64,000 nucleotides of DNA from Abelmoschus esculentus (taxonomy: Eukaryota > Streptophyta > Magnoliopsida > Malvales > Malvaceae). The stretch lies in contig JAUCBN010000049.1 in assembly GCA_035048815.1 (NCBI GenBank), positions 1,681,501 through 1,745,500 of the forward strand, given 5' to 3'. Position numbers and translations under genes: made by a program. Shown in pieces: positions 46,489 to 59,744 of the stretch; positions within the stretch are counted from its first letter, which is position 1; every line of letters begins with the position of its first letter. The notes below the pieces were generated by a model. It saw only the letters and a list, made by a program, of their open reading frames with translations. It did not search any database and was not told the origin of the DNA.

Positions 46489-49400
46489 ATGGAGTCCTTT
46501 GGAGCTCAAATGACAAAGAGGAATGCAATGTGGATTTATCCTAAAGTCTCGGGTTTTAATCCTTCTGAGAGATGGGGGCACTCTGCTTGCTATTCTGATG
46601 GGGTGGTTTATGTTTTTGGGGTATGTTATATTCATTTCTAGTACAACTTATCATGCAAAACGGTTAACCATGGTTAAGGGAACAGATAGCTTTCTTGATT
46701 GTGTTTAGTTCTATACCTCTTATGCTTCTTGTTGGAATGCTGTCTGAAGTTTGTCCTGGTTTTACTTTCTGTAATTAGTAAGATCATGACTGTAACTAGG
46801 TCTTGTTACTTTGTGACAATACAAGGTGGTGTGTTTTACTTTTAAGTCTTGTATGGCTTGGTCTTGTTACAGGGTTCATTTTGTTCAATGATTTCTGACA
46901 GGACAACTGGTATTGAGCTTTTTTAATGTTGTTTTGATGTATATTGAGCCACACAATTGTTGAATTTGGTATATTTTTGTGCTTAATTCTATTAGTTGGA
47001 GAGAAACTAGAGCTCGATTTCGCTTTGCTGGCCGAGTATTGATCGGCTTGTTTTTGCTCGTCGCAGGGGTGTTGTGGAGGTCTACATTTTAGTGATGTTC
47101 TCATGCTAAATCTGAAGACAATGGTCTGGAGAACACTTGAAACCACAGGGCAGGGACCTGGTCCTAGAGACAGTCACAGTGCTGTTCTTGTAAGGGGGAA
47201 AATGATGGTGTTTGGAGGTACTAATGGTTCCAAGAAGGTGAACGATCTTCACATACTGGACCTTGCTTCGAAAGAGTGGATTCTAGCCGAATGCAACGGT
47301 GTTGCGCCTTCACCTCGTGAAAGTCATACTGCCACGCTTATAGGTGAAGACAAGGTGGTGATTTTCGGAGGGAGCGGTGAGGGCGGAGCGAATTACTTGA
47401 ATGATTTGCACGTTTTGGACCTTAGGACTATGAGATGGAACTCACCTCAGGTAAGAGGTCATATCCCTGTACCTCGAGACAGTCACAGTGCCGTCGCGAT
47501 TGGAAACAAGCTTGTTGTATATGGTGGGGACTGTGGTGATCGGTATCATGGTGATGTCGACATCTTCGACATGGATACTTCAACTTGGTCAAGGGTATTG
47601 TCTCACCTAATTCATTATTGAAAAAACGTTCAATCCTATGAATCATAATTCCCATGATTTTCTTTCATGTAATTTTCTTCACAGTTGGCTGTTCAAGGCT
47701 CGTTACCCAGCGTTAGAGCAGGTCACGCCGCGGTGAACATTGGAGCAAAGGTAGCAGATTTTGCACTAAGTTATCATTGTTAACGAGACTAATTCCGTTT
47801 TAATCGACAGTTTTGTTCGAATTCAATGTTCATGAATTCATTTCGGGGATTCACAACTGGGAATAAATTTATGGTTTTCAAGGTTTTCATCATGGGAGGG
47901 GTTGGAGATAAACACTATTACAATGATGTTTGGGTCCTAGACACGAATGCTTGTTGCTGGACACGGCTAGATATATGTGGCCAACAGCCTCGAGGCCGGT
48001 TTTCTCATACTGCAGTTCTCGCAGAATCCAATATTGCTATCTATGGAGGGTAAGTTCCTATGACTACGCTTTAGCTTCATCTCCCCGGTTCGAATTTTAA
48101 TTTCTTGGAGCTTGATCTACACAGATGTGGGGAGGATGAACGTCCGATTGACGAATTGTTGGTTTTACAACTTGGTACGCAGCATCCAAATGGCCGGTAC
48201 AACTTTTCGATGAGCAGAACTTTCGGAGGCCATTGGAACCAAGAAAAGAGAAGATTCTTAAGAGTAGCCCCTAGTAACTCGGTAACAAATCTGCTATAAA
48301 GATTAACTGCAAACTTTCTTCTCCATTAGTTATGACCTTACAGAATAATCGATTGTTAATTTAACTTGAAGCAGAAAGGCATCTATTATACTGATATTGA
48401 TGTCGCAAAACATGGGGCTAATGAGCTAGATCAAGAAGCAAAGCGTTCTTCTCGGTTCAATTCAGGTTCGTTCGGAATCAAATTCTCTTACCTGAGGGCT
48501 GTGATGTATAGCTCACCATCTTGATTATTCGAATATGATCATTTCAACCTTTCATTACTCTTTAGATACTTCAAACCCGAAGAGGAGAAGAGCTGCCGAT
48601 ACAAAAGAATCGGAAGTTGAATCCGAGCAAGAAGAGCATTCCCTTTCACTCTCACAGCATTCATCGTCTTCACATTCTGATCAAGAACAAGGTCCGGGAC
48701 TAAATCCCCCGGATTCCACTGAGTCCCAAGGCCTTAACTTGTTTAAGAAGTTCCATCCTACTCCAAGCCATTGTCAACTTAACAATGGTTCTAATAACCA
48801 TAAGCAGACCAGATATACGGTCCAAAGAACTAGAGAATTTCAAAACCTTCAAAATCCCGAACATCTCCACGCTGGTCATACCAGCAGACAAAGAAGCAGA
48901 ACACAATGCAGGGCTGTGGAACAGAGGTACCTGGAAGCAGGACCTATTCCCAACCTGGTAAGGTCCACAAATTTTGCATTTTGATGGAATATCATATCAA
49001 ATTTCTTCTCAAATTCTACATGACTCCACTTGCTGTCTTTTTTTTTTTTACCTCAGCTTGGTGCTGAAATTTGTGGTAAAGTCGACAGAGCATTCGACTC
49101 GGGTCTCCTGGTGACAGCAACTGTCAATGGGAAGATATTTAGAGGAGTCTTATTTGCACCTGTAAGCCTTATGTTCTTTATTGTAGAAATTCTTACCATA
49201 CGTGTCTGAAACTATTCCTTATCATCACTTCATTTGATCTTTACATTAGGGGTCGCCGGGTTTCGTCTCGAGAGGGCCAAAGACCGGTGCCACTCAGCTC
49301 TTTCTAAACTCCACCAATTTTGAACCATTGAAGCCCTCTCAGCCACCAACGATGTGCATTATGCCGGAATCCCGTCATGGCTCTCGGCATTTGGTGACTA

Positions 49401-49495
49401 ATGGTGCATCATTAGCAGCAAAAGATACAAAGCTAAGAAGTGATCTAGGAGATGTGGTTTTGACACTAGGAGGGCCTGGACCTGGACCTGTTTGA
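46489..49495 (+). CDS. Kelch-repeat protein (galactose oxidase/kelch superfamily, At1g18610/At1g74150-like)
   Basis: Complete gene, 627 residues, nine exons: 46489-46620, 47067-47594, 47685-47750, 47883-48049, 48125-48281, 48375-48465, 48566-48957, 49057-49161, 49250-49495. The first 310 residues form a kelch beta-propeller with repeated units of the pattern PR(D/E)SHSA, hydrophobic strand, GG, then LH.LDL and W. Examples are ERWGHSACYSDGVVYVFGG, PRDSHSAVLVRGKMMVFGG, PRESHTATLIGEDKVVIFGG and GRFSHTAVLAESNIAIYGG. The rest is low-complexity: a Ser/Glu-rich acidic segment with a basic KRRR cluster near 365, and a C-terminal globular part (LGAEICGKVDRAFDSGLLVT...). Propellers of this type mediate protein contacts; the specific role of the plant group is not known to me. 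The family assignment is firm, the ortholog names are from memory. Confidence 0.92.
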
Positions 49496-52400
49496 CATGT
49501 TATAGGGACCAAATAAATAATAAACCCCTGCTTGTTGGTACCAAATTAGAAAGAAGGAAAAGATGATGGACCTTTATGTCATGTAGATGTTGAAATGCAT
49601 GAGTTTTTATTTGTTAAAAGATGATTATTGTAATTAAGGGTTTCCTGTGAGTGAGGTGATTATCATCAATTTGATTTTGTTTTCTCAATTAAAAAAGATA
49701 AAAACCAAAAAATATTGATAAAAAACACATGTAAATTAAAATTTATATAAATTTATTAAATTTAGAGTAGATGCCATTCGAGTTTAGTTATTAGTGTTTA
49801 AAATTAAAATTTTTTGTTTAGGGTTATTAAAAAGTTGATAAAATATAAAATTTTTAAAAAGTAAAGATTAAAATGATTTTTAAAAGAATTTAAGGATACA
49901 AATACCAGGAGATTTTGGGGAATATTGTTGTTTTAGATTAATTTTAGGGTTTTAGGGAATTTGAAGAATAATTGGAGATATAGGCCAGAAACTACAGTAC
50001 CTCGCCACTTCCTTCTGACGTGGTCCTCTCTCTCTTCCTCGTCCACACTAATTCAGCTCGATCAAGCCGAATAAATTAAATGGATCAACAGTACCTCACA
50101 ACTTCCTCTTGGTGTGTTCTCCATTTGGTTCGCTTGAGTCGGCTTATTGTAGTTAGGAAGAGAGAGAAGACCTGGCCAAGTAGCGCTGAACATGGTTAAC
50201 CGTAAAAACGAACCAAATTGAGATATTATGGTTCATAAATTTACGAACCGTGGTGAACCGAATTAAACCGAATTTGATATTTTAATTAATTTTTAATTAT
50301 TTTTATAAGGTAAAAATATATATTTAATACGTAAAATACTATAGATGTATTTTTATTTTTTTTTATTTTTACTTAAAAATAATTTTTTATGAAAAATATC
50401 TCAAAATTTTTACTTTTTAATGTTTAAAAGTTATGAAATAAAGTTATTTGGTCAAGATAAAATACAAATTTTTAAAAATTAACGTTATTATAGAAAAACC
50501 GAAAACCGAAGTTAACCGAACCGAAAACCGACGATTACTAAAATAGCTTACCGAATTAAACCGAAACTGAAGCGATTCCACCCCTATCGCCAAGAGGATA
50601 TAACGAGATCCTCTTTTTACTATAACAATCGACCTATTTCCTCAATTATTTTTTAAAAATCTTTATAATACTAAAAATAAACCTAAGCCCCTATATTCCC
50701 GAAAATTGGCCACAAATACCATTAAACCTTATTATTTGAATATTACTAATAAAATTTAAAATCAATGTTATTAATACCCTATTAGTCTGGAGCAATTTTA
50801 ATGCGACAATTTCGCAGGTTGAGCACCCGCAAATCTCGCGCGATACTGTCCGAGTGTCCGTTAATGGGTTGTCGCTTTCAACCGGCAGATACGTCTCTTG
50901 ATTTAATTATTATTATTATGAATCTAGCGATTAATTAAAATATTTTTTAAATATTAATCAAATTTAATTTTAATATAAAATTTAAAATAAATTATTTTAT
51001 TTTAATTATAATTTATAATTTTAAATAAAATTGATTAATCAATTTAATTTATTATATATAATATTTTTAAATTTTAGGTATTATAATATTTTATAATCTC
51101 TAATTTTAATAACTTCTGATTTTTTTAAACTAAGTAAAGATTATTCGGTACGAAGTTTTAATTTTTAACTTTTTAATTGGTTTTACACTTTTATCGCAAT
51201 CTAATAATTATTAAATTTATTATATTATAATATTTTAATAAACAACGTAAAAATTTATATTCAGTATTTCAATTAATTAATTTATCAATTATTTGATTTA
51301 ATTAATATAATATAAGAATTGAATAACTAGAATTTAACAAATAACTAAAATATTTTTTTGAAGATTAAGCAAATTTTTCTTTTTTATAAATATATAATAT
51401 CTAAAATATGAATAATAAAAGTTCAATTATTAAATTAAACTTTTTTAAAATTTAGTGACCAAAATAAAAGTAAAAAAATTGAGTGATAGTGGATATAGTT
51501 TACCATTTTTATTAAAAATTAAAAAAAAAAACTAATAGATTTTTAAAGAGAGAACGAATTAAAAGTTAAATAATCTTATCGAATATTTTAAAAATGTGAT
51601 GATCAAAATAAACCCACCCTAAAAGTTTAGGTCACCATTTATGTAGTTTACAATATTGTTATTACAATTTCATGGTTTTTTAATTAATTAAATGAAAACA
51701 AGAAAAGGGGAAATTGGGGAATATTAGTCTATTAATCTTTAAAATTAATATTACAGAAATAAGGATCTTTTAAGTTTTATTTTGAAAACTAGATATAATT
51801 TTTTAACCTAAAATGTTAAGGGTAATATAATTAGGGATTTAAGGTTTAATTTATAAACTCTAAATTTTAACCTCTAAACCCTAAATTCTAACAACACCCT
51901 AAATTAAAACACATACACTAAAACCCCTAAACACTAGATCCTAAATGATATCCCTAAAACTAAGGTGGTTGAAGAAAAATATATGAACAAATGCTTGTTC
52001 ATGAAGTAATTAGCCTTAAAACAATTACCTCTAAACATATGAAAGAGTTATACAAATATCTTCGGGTCAAGTTGAGTCGGATATTTTTATCCTAAGCCGA
52101 ACCCATCCCTGACTTGCACTGATTATTTTTTTATCCGATCCAGTTCAATCCGGCCCGACACGATCTTTTTTAAAACAACCTTATAGGGTCTAGACCACCT
52201 CTCATGCCCATCCCTATTCTTTGACCATAAAGGCTTCTACTAGGTACAGACAGGTCAGGTCTAAGTTTCACCCCCTGTGGCCAAATCACCATGGTTGGTG
52301 TTAAAGGGACAAGGCTTCTAGGTATACGCCGGTATTGACCGGAAACAAAAGAAATTGAGCAAAACACCCCAAAATTTTAACTAAAATTAAACATAGACTA

Positions 52401-52666
52401 CTTGATACTGGTTTAAGACCTACCAACCAACCATGGTTAGAATGCAGCTTGAAAGAAAAAACATCTACTTCCACACTAATGAAAACAATCAACCTTAAAC
52501 ATAAATTGTTTTACACAACCATCGAGATGCATCGTAAGTTCATAACTCACCCCTCAGTTTCAATCTTAAAGATGCATCGAAATGTTCATTCCAACTCCTA
52601 GTTGAGTTACTGATGTTCTTTTTATCCCATAAAATGTTTTCAGAAAGGATGAGATGATGGCAACAC
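49496..52666. other. AT-rich intergenic region
   Basis: No gene seen. It contains a hAT-like element at 50181-50586, degenerate CCCTAAA words at 51850-51960, and long A/T stretches. Minus-strand frames at 52170-52492 have no recognisable content. Confidence 0.5.
50181..50586. mobile_element. Non-autonomous hAT-like element, AACCG-rich, 406 bp
   Basis: Starts TAGCGCTGAACATGG and ends GCGATTCCACCCCTA. Flanks TGGCCAAG (50173-50180) and TCGCCAAG (50587-50594) match at 7 of 8 positions. The interior has GGTTAACCG/CGGTTAAC-type words on both sides of an AT-rich centre. No coding. Confidence 0.65.
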
Positions 52667-55077
52667 TTACCATGTTCCTACAGCACCCTGAGCGGGATTC
52701 GCAAAGGCAGAGAACTCCCAGTAGGTCTTCAGTGAATATGGCTGGGAAATCGTCACACCCTCTTCAGTGATCTTGGCTATCTGCAATCATTAGATTTCGA
52801 ATACAATTAGCATCAAATGATAGGTACAGTTTTGTTTTGGGTAGTTGAGTAAAGGGACACAACAGTTTAACCAAATAATATAACTTTCCCGAGCGCGGAT
52901 TGTTGAATAGCGGGAAAAAAATACAGAATGCCATGCACACTTCTGGTGCTCTAGAAATTGATAACTAATAGAATGGATTGCAAGTTTTTAGTCAAACATG
53001 GAGCCAAAATGGTAAAAGAGAAGGCCAAACCTGAAGCTTGTTAATAGCTGATCTATCACGATAGAGGAGAACACGCATGCATTTCTCCAGTAATTTAACA
53101 CCATCCTCAAAGCTCAAGTTCTCATGCCACTCTTGACGAAGAATGGGCCGTGCAAGGTGATTTCCAAAACCAGTTGCAACATGATTGTCCTCAAAGTTTA
53201 CACCAATCATACTGACCTGAAAAGTTATAGAACGGTCAGTTATAAACTTACAAGCATGAGTCATTTTAGGACGTAGATATAACTCCAAGCCTACCGTTCC
53301 GAGATACTTTTCTCCTTTTTTAACTCCACCAAGCACAAGGGAGTTCCATAATGGATTGAACTTGTTACGCCTGTTATACATGACTCGAGTCAAGTAATTG
53401 TGCACCTCTTTGGGCCCCAAGGAGTTGCCATCATCCCACATATTGTCATATAAGCTATAATAATCAAACATCCAAAAGCAAGAGTTTTAAGTCAAAATTT
53501 AAAGAGTAATAAAACTAAATGAAAATTGTGGGCAAATAAAATGAATAATAAAATCCATGAAAGAACAACTAAATGAAGAAGAAGAAATGTTTTCATTTAG
53601 GTCAATGCCTACATAAGATCATCAAGATAACGCAAAATCTCTTGGAAATCACTGATTTCTCCACTAGCCCCCAGAAGAGAATGCTTGCCAATTGGCTTCA
53701 TTCGCTCCACATTCTTGTACCGCAGGGTGGATCCATATGAACCTGTCAATTAACAGGAAGCTGGCATGAAACAAGTGCATACTGCATTCAGTTACATGGT
53801 GAAATACGTAACCAGTCAAATTTTCACTAAGCCTTAAACAATGCATATTAACTTTATAACAAGCGGTCATTATAAGTGCATATCTTGTTTATGAGTAACA
53901 AAACAGGTATGAATAAAGAATAAGGACTTGAATCAGAAAGAGTATGAAGGTTCATTTTAACTCCATCTCCATTTCTAACAAAGATGATATAGCAACTATT
54001 CACAAACTGAAATCTGTATATCGTTGCGAGCATACTATCAAACAAGCATCTTATCAAAGATTATTTTAAATACAAGATCCGGATAGTGAACATATAAGTT
54101 TTCCGTTACAGAATTAAATGGCTTCAGCTTCAAGCCTCAACTTAACCGCCAATTCTTAAGCTACTTCGTACTTCGCAATAGTCAAATCATCTAACTGACC
54201 TGTCTATATCAATAATGACATTATAAGCAGCATTAAAGTTTGAAGAATAAGGAAAACTAGATAACCCATAACATGAAAAAGACTCTGGATCAAGGCTGCT
54301 TAAAGCTAATTGCTTCATCTTTTATATCCAAAACACACCACAAAAGGGTCAGAACCATTAGTCTTCCATTTTCATACTTTTCTCAACGAGCATATTATCC
54401 ACTTTCAAATAAAAAAACCTAATCCGAATTCCAAACACATACAAAACCCCCAAACAAAGCCATATGAAGTATAGATAATTGTGAGAATACTGTCAATTAT
54501 GAACATATAAGTTTTCTGTTACAATGACTTCATCTTCAAGCATTACCTTAACTGACAATTCTAAGCTACACAGTGGCCGGTAATAATCACATCATCTAAC
54601 CGAACTATCAATTCTATAACAATATTGAAAAACCAACATTAAAGGTTGAAGAGCAAGGAACACTCCGTAATGATCAGCATAAAAAAGCCTACAAAGGGTC
54701 CAAAATCAGAACCATTGGCCTTTCACTTCCATACTTTCTCTAAGAGCACAATCCAATAAAATGACTAATTCAAACATATAGAATAATACCAAATAGAAAT
54801 TTCAAGAAGAACAATAGCTAGTGAACATGTAAGAGCTGACCTCCCATATCAGCAGCCATCAAAATGCCATCTTTATACTTTAAAGCCACAACCGATGTTC
54901 CAGTCACATACGGGTACCTACCAAAAATTCAGAAAAAAAGGGGGAAACTTCCAAACACAAACAAACAACGGAAGAAAAATCTGGGTTAATTTGGATATCA
55001 GATCAAAGAACATACAGAGTCCTCTGAGAGTCAGATTCAGGACCGAGTAAGCAATTTTCAGGTTGCTTTGAAGCCAT
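52667..55077 (-). CDS. PBG1: 20S proteasome subunit beta type-4 (beta 7, PBG1)
   Basis: Structural beta-ring subunit of the 20S proteasome, 242 residues (family about 246). Six exons on the minus strand: 55077-55016, 54917-54841, 53742-53613, 53454-53295, 53216-53031, 52780-52667. The propeptide MASKQPENCLLGPESDSQRT leads into YVTGTSVVALKYKDGILMAAD, the N-terminal nucleophile fold. It continues GGSYGSTLRYKNVERMKPIG, RYLDDLILYDNMWDDGNSLG, NYLTRVMYNRRNKFNPLWNS, VSMIGVNFEDNHVATGFGNH, ALNKLQ-type IAKITEEGVTISQPYSLKTY and ends NPAQGAVGTW. Beta 7 is not one of the three proteolytic subunits. The ATG at 55077 gives the canonical N-terminus. It is divergent from the INO80B-like gene across a roughly 2-kb spacer, an arrangement that appears to match Arabidopsis At1g56450/At1g56460 (memory). 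Confidence 0.96.
54085..54830. repeat. Tandem duplication inside PBG1 intron 2
   Basis: GAACATATAAGTTTTCCGTTACA starting near 54089 recurs with few changes near 54501. The following landmarks are repeated in the same order: CATCATCTAAC, GCATTAAAG/ACATTAAAG..TTGAAGA, CAGAACCATTAG/CAGAACCATTGG, CATACTTTTCTC/CATACTTTCTC. Two units of about 400 and 330 bases make up most of the enlarged intron (53743-54840). Confidence 0.7.
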
Positions 55078-56742
55078 AAACTGCATTAGGGAAAACAAGA
55101 AACAAGATTAACATAAGTGCTTTTTTTGAATTACGAAGTGTTAAATTTAACAAAATAAAAATGGGTTTTAAAGATGATAAAGAAATTACTTACATTCATT
55201 GTGATTTAAGGGTAAAGATCGGTCGATTGAAGAAGAAATGGCAGCAAAAAGCAAAATTGATAATTTGATGGTATAGAAATAGTAGCAGGAAAGCTTTCGC
55301 TTTGCTCAAGAAATCCCCTTTTATCAAAACGGGCCATGATCCAATTGGTATCGGGTCATAGTACACGGCCCGAAATAGTGAGTTTTTTTAAACGAGTTAA
55401 AAAAAACAACTAAAAAACGGTTGTACTGAATTTCTTATAAAAACCAAAAAAATTTTAATGTTAATTTTTTATTATATATTAAATATTTTAGTTTTTATAA
55501 AAAAATTGATATATACCGTAATAGCAGGCAAATTGACAAAAATATTGATGAAAAAATTCTAATATATTGATTTCTCTAAATTTTTTTTTTATTTTATTGA
55601 TATTTCTACGGTGATTTTAAAGTCGTATATTTTTGAATCCGACTGAACAATAAATTTTAAAAAATAAAGTGAAACTGTAGCAAGACGGATCCTATTGAAA
55701 CCGATTTTAGTGGACTGCCTACACTTGCACTGTGCAATGTTGCACCTTTTTATATTATTTTATTATTATTTTTAATTTATTGTTCATAAACGAATTTAAT
55801 TGAATCTGTTTATTAAAATCATAGTAGAAACATCAATAAAATAAGAAATAAATTTAAGAAATCAATATATTAAAAAATATATTTTTCAATCAATATTTTT
55901 GTTAAATTGTCGAAATATCAATACCGAATTTTTTATAATTTTTATAAAAAATTCAATACAACCGCTATTGACTGTTTTTTAAGCCCACCGTTCCCTAAAA
56001 CTACTTGTGTTAAAGTCATATTTCTTTTTATTTTCTTTTTTATTTTATTGTAAGTAATTAACATAACAAAGTTCCGAGCAAGCCTAACGTATAATAAATT
56101 TAAAATACGATCAAAAGATAATAAATTTTGATATTTATTTAAAAATTTCAAATATTAAACTTTTAATAATATTTTAATTTGATTTTTATGTTTTTTTTAA
56201 TATAAATTTTAATTCTTATAAATCAATTTTAACTTTTAACTTTATATTTTAAGTATCAATTTTATAAAAAAGACAATAAATAATTTATTTTAATATTTTA
56301 AATATAATAATTTAATCACACTTTAAATCTATTATACACATCCTATTCCTGATAAGGAGAGTTATGAGATGAAACATGCCAAAATGAGACAGAACCGAAA
56401 TTATTATAAAAGTTATAAAAATTTTGATATATACAAATTTTTTATAAAAAATATAATTTTTTAAAAATTCTTATAAAAAATAATTATTTTAAAAATATAA
56501 AATTTTAATATATACTAATTTTTAAAAAAAAATATAAAATTTTAACTATCACCCTAGAAAAAATCCGCCCCGGTGGTCCATACGTTTTCGACTATGAAAT
56601 TTCTCATTCCATTCACGTCCGTCCACGTCACTCAGTTGGTCTTACTCTTCATTGAATTCCCCCTTCCTTCTTTCCTCCTTCACAGGGCGATCTAATTCTG
56701 AGGTGTTTGTTTTCCTATGCCCTTTAACCCCTTCCCATACAG
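55078..56742. other. Divergent spacer between PBG1 and the INO80B-like gene
   Basis: AT-rich, no gene. Both gene leaders sit at its edges. Two short stretches near 55440-55630 and 55780-55970 repeat the same AATATTGATG/CATCAATA-type words in inverted order, suggesting a decayed fold-back element. Confidence 0.4.
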
Positions 56743-57312
56743 GTAAAGCTCTCTCCTTTCCTCTTTTTCTTCGAATTTTCTATGTTTTTTTGAGCTTTTC
56801 TTGTGTGGGCATTTCAATTTTGGTTTATTTACAGTCTTTTCGTTATTGGGTTTGATTTATCTTCCTGGTTTTTTTATTGGGTTATGATTTTTATTGGATT
56901 TTCTTAGCTGAGTCGAATTTGACCATGTTTGGTTTAGTTTTCATGTCGGAATTTCAGCTCAAAAGTTTAGAATTTAGTTCACTTTTGGGAAAATATAAGT
57001 TGATTTTATTGTGTTATTCTTTAGCTAAAACACCTGTAAGTAGCTGTGAAAGAACTGAGTTGTCTCTCTGAATATTCAACTGAGAGGTAAATTCAGCTAT
57101 GCAACCATGAAAGGAACTGAAATTGGCTCACTGATAGTATATTGAGAGCCAAATTCAGCTATGTAACTGTGAAAGGAACTGAATTGACTCACTGATATTC
57201 TACCGAGAGGCGAAAGCAATGTTCAGCTATGTAACTGAAAGATTTTCCATTGGCTAATATGTAACTCTTAAATTTGTTTGGGATGTTAGGCTGAAGCTTT
57301 GATTTTTCGCAG
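56743..57312 (+). other. 5'UTR intron of the INO80B-like gene
   Basis: The donor CCATACAG|GTAAAGCT at 56743 and the acceptor TTTTTCGCAG ending at 57312 frame a T-rich 570-base segment directly before the ATG (57315). This is a typical plant leader intron. It contains the tandem repeat at 57044-57245. Confidence 0.65.
57044..57245 (+). repeat. Three imperfect tandem repeats of about 65 bp
   Basis: Each unit has GTGAAAG(G)AACTGA, CTCACTGATA or a variant, GAGAG..AAATTCAGCTATG and TAAC/CAAC. The units begin near 57044, 57108 and 57171. Confidence 0.7.
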
Positions 57313-57314
57313 CA

Positions 57315-59744
57315 ATGGAAGGCCTTGGAGGCTTAGGGTTTAGTAATGTAAGCACTGCCACGAGGAAGAAAAGGAGTAGTGCATCCCGTCGTCCTCGGAC
57401 TGAGTCACAGCCTCATACAGAGCTCCAGGATTTTTCTTCCTTATCATCCACACCTCCTTCAGACAATGTAAGCGGCATAAAATGAAATGATCCTTCTGAT
57501 ATATTTGTAGTACATCTTGATCTTGGTTCTCATTGAAAAGCATTCTATTTGAACCTATGGCAGTTCAAGGCTTTATCTGATTAACAACAGTTGAATTTGT
57601 TCAGAATTTGGTTAATGTTGACGATGAAACATATGAAGACACTGATGAAGCTTCCAACGATGGTTCTTTCCAAGGCAGCAGTGATCGGAGGCTTGGTGGA
57701 ACTGATTTGAAAAGAAGCAGTGAAGGTGTCCTTGCCCCTACTAATTGGAAAAGCATGAGCATTGGGGGGAGTTTCGGAAGTGTTTCGGATGGACTGGAAA
57801 ATGAGAAAAAGGTTAAGAAAGTTAAACTTAAGGTTGGTGGTGTTACACGTACCATTGATGCTAAATCTGTAGGTGATGGTGCATCTGTTGCTGGGTCGTC
57901 TTCTTCAAAATCCTCTCGCTTTTCTGATGCCCCTCGATCACTGCAGAAGTCAAGTATTAAGGTTGCTATTATACAGAATTCCCAAGTCATGTCTCTTTTC
58001 TCAGTCGCTTTCAACACTCTTATCATGTTATTGTGAAAGATGATTTGCACCTTTCAGCTCAATACACAATATACATAGTTTGAATGCTCATAAGTGATTT
58101 TTTCCCTGCAATTTTAAATTCCGACACTCAGGTATGCAAAAATGTTAAATTGTAAGAATATTATGGAGTACCTTGAAATATATAGATGTTAGAAGCTTAT
58201 TGATTGTCAAAAGTTCTGATGCTAGAAATCATGGCCTGAATGTTTTGTGGCATGGACTGATAAATGTACAGAGTTCATATTATGGTTCCTTTGTCTGAAC
58301 TATAATTTTGTGCAGGACAACTCTGATGATCACACCTTTACTTCAGAGAAAGATGGTACTTTGCGAGGGGTTCGGTGGAAGGATTTCTCCAGAGGTCATT
58401 TAGGTGTCTGGCAGGTAGATCACTCAACAGGTAGGGTACCTGCTGAGAATATCTCAAGAAAGGATATAGATAAGCATGGACCAGTCCGTAAGAGTAAGCG
58501 AGTTCCTAAGAAACGTTCATTAGGAGTGCTTGATGATGTGGAAGATGATGATGAGATTCGATACCTTGAGAAGGTCAAAAGAGCCAGAGTAACTTCTGAT
58601 TATGGTGCAGAACATGGAGAAGACGGTGGAAGAAAACAGCGGAAGATATCAAAGGTATTGACTAGGAACATTGATGGCCTTTATGGCTTAGATGTTGGAG
58701 ATTATGGTTCTTCAAGAATAAGCAAAGACACTAAGAAGTCAAGGTCGGGAAGAACCTCCGAAGATACTGATTATATGGAAGAAGATGAAGAATCAGTTTC
58801 AGATGTTGAGTTAGAAAATAGGAGAAAGAAAACCAAGAATGAAGTTGTGGATTTCTTTAGTGACTCCAAGAAGGAAATGACTGTTACGACACGTCAGCGT
58901 GCACAGCAAGTCGAGTTCTCAAAAGGATTGCCTCCTGCTCCATCTAAAAGTATGTATTGTACTATCATTGTTTTTGCTGCCTTTTTCCATTCATGCTATT
59001 ATCTAACATCATCCGATCACAGAGCAAAAAGAGCAACTCTCGGAAGTTGAGCAGCAAATGAAGAAAACTGAGGCTGCTCAGCGACGCAGGGTGCAGGTCG
59101 AGAAGGCAGCTAGGGAATCTCAGGTATGCACTATCGTTCCCTCCTTTTCTGAAAGGGTTGGGATGAATTTGAGAATATGGTTCGACAAATGGCTCCTTGG
59201 GAATGTCAATAAGTTAGGGAGGAGGCATACAAATAACATTGACGTTAACCGTTAAGATGTGGGGACTAATCTTCCTTGTTTTTTTTCTAGGCTGAAGCTA
59301 TAAGAAAAATTCTCGGCCAAGATTCAAGCAGGAAGAAACGAGAAGAAAAGATAAAAAAGAAGCAAGAAGAAATGGCACAGGTAAAGATCATGAACGATCC
59401 CTTCTTTCTATCCAAATCATCTCTTCCATCTCTATATCTCAATCTTTTTTCTGCAGGAAAAAGCTACAAACTCCATGATAGTTGCATCAGACTACGTTAG
59501 ATGGCTTATGGGCCCTTCGGGAACCATTGTAACATTCCCCAACGAGGTAGGCTTACCAAGTATATTCGATCCCAAGCCATGCAGTTACCCTCCACCTCGA
59601 GAGAAATGCGCTGTTCCATCTTGTACAAATCCATACAAATACCGAGATTCGAAATCAAAGCTTCCCCTTTGCAGCCTTCAGTGCTACAAGGCTATGAACG
59701 AAAACCTTACCGTGTGTGTTAGTGACGCGCACTCGTCGTTATAA
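57315..59744 (+). CDS. INO80 complex subunit B-like protein with PAPA-1 region and HIT-type zinc finger
   Basis: Nuclear chromatin-remodelling factor, 540 residues. Exons 57315-57467, 57605-57961, 58316-58949, 59023-59123, 59291-59380, 59457-59744. The N-terminal two thirds are Ser/Asp/Lys-rich and probably disordered (MEGLGGLGFSNVS..., VKKVKLKVGGVTRTIDAKS, LRGVRWKDFSRGHLGVW, KHGPVRKSKRVPKKR). The PAPA-1/IES2 region spans roughly 365-447 (TTRQRAQQVEFSKGLP, EVEQQMKKTEAAQRRRVQVE, AEAIRKILGQDSS) and is helical and highly charged. The C-terminus has a short HIT-like cysteine cluster, CAVPSC at 496-501 and CSLQC at 517-521. In fungi and animals the homologous subunit belongs to INO80. The Arabidopsis relative is At1g56460 (memory). 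Translation after the zinc finger (NLTVCVSDAHSSL) is poorly conserved. Confidence 0.92.

Noticed and set aside
52170..52492. Minus-strand ORFs downstream of PBG1
   Set aside because: No homology recognised and not joinable to PBG1, whose stop at 52667 is canonical (VGTW end).
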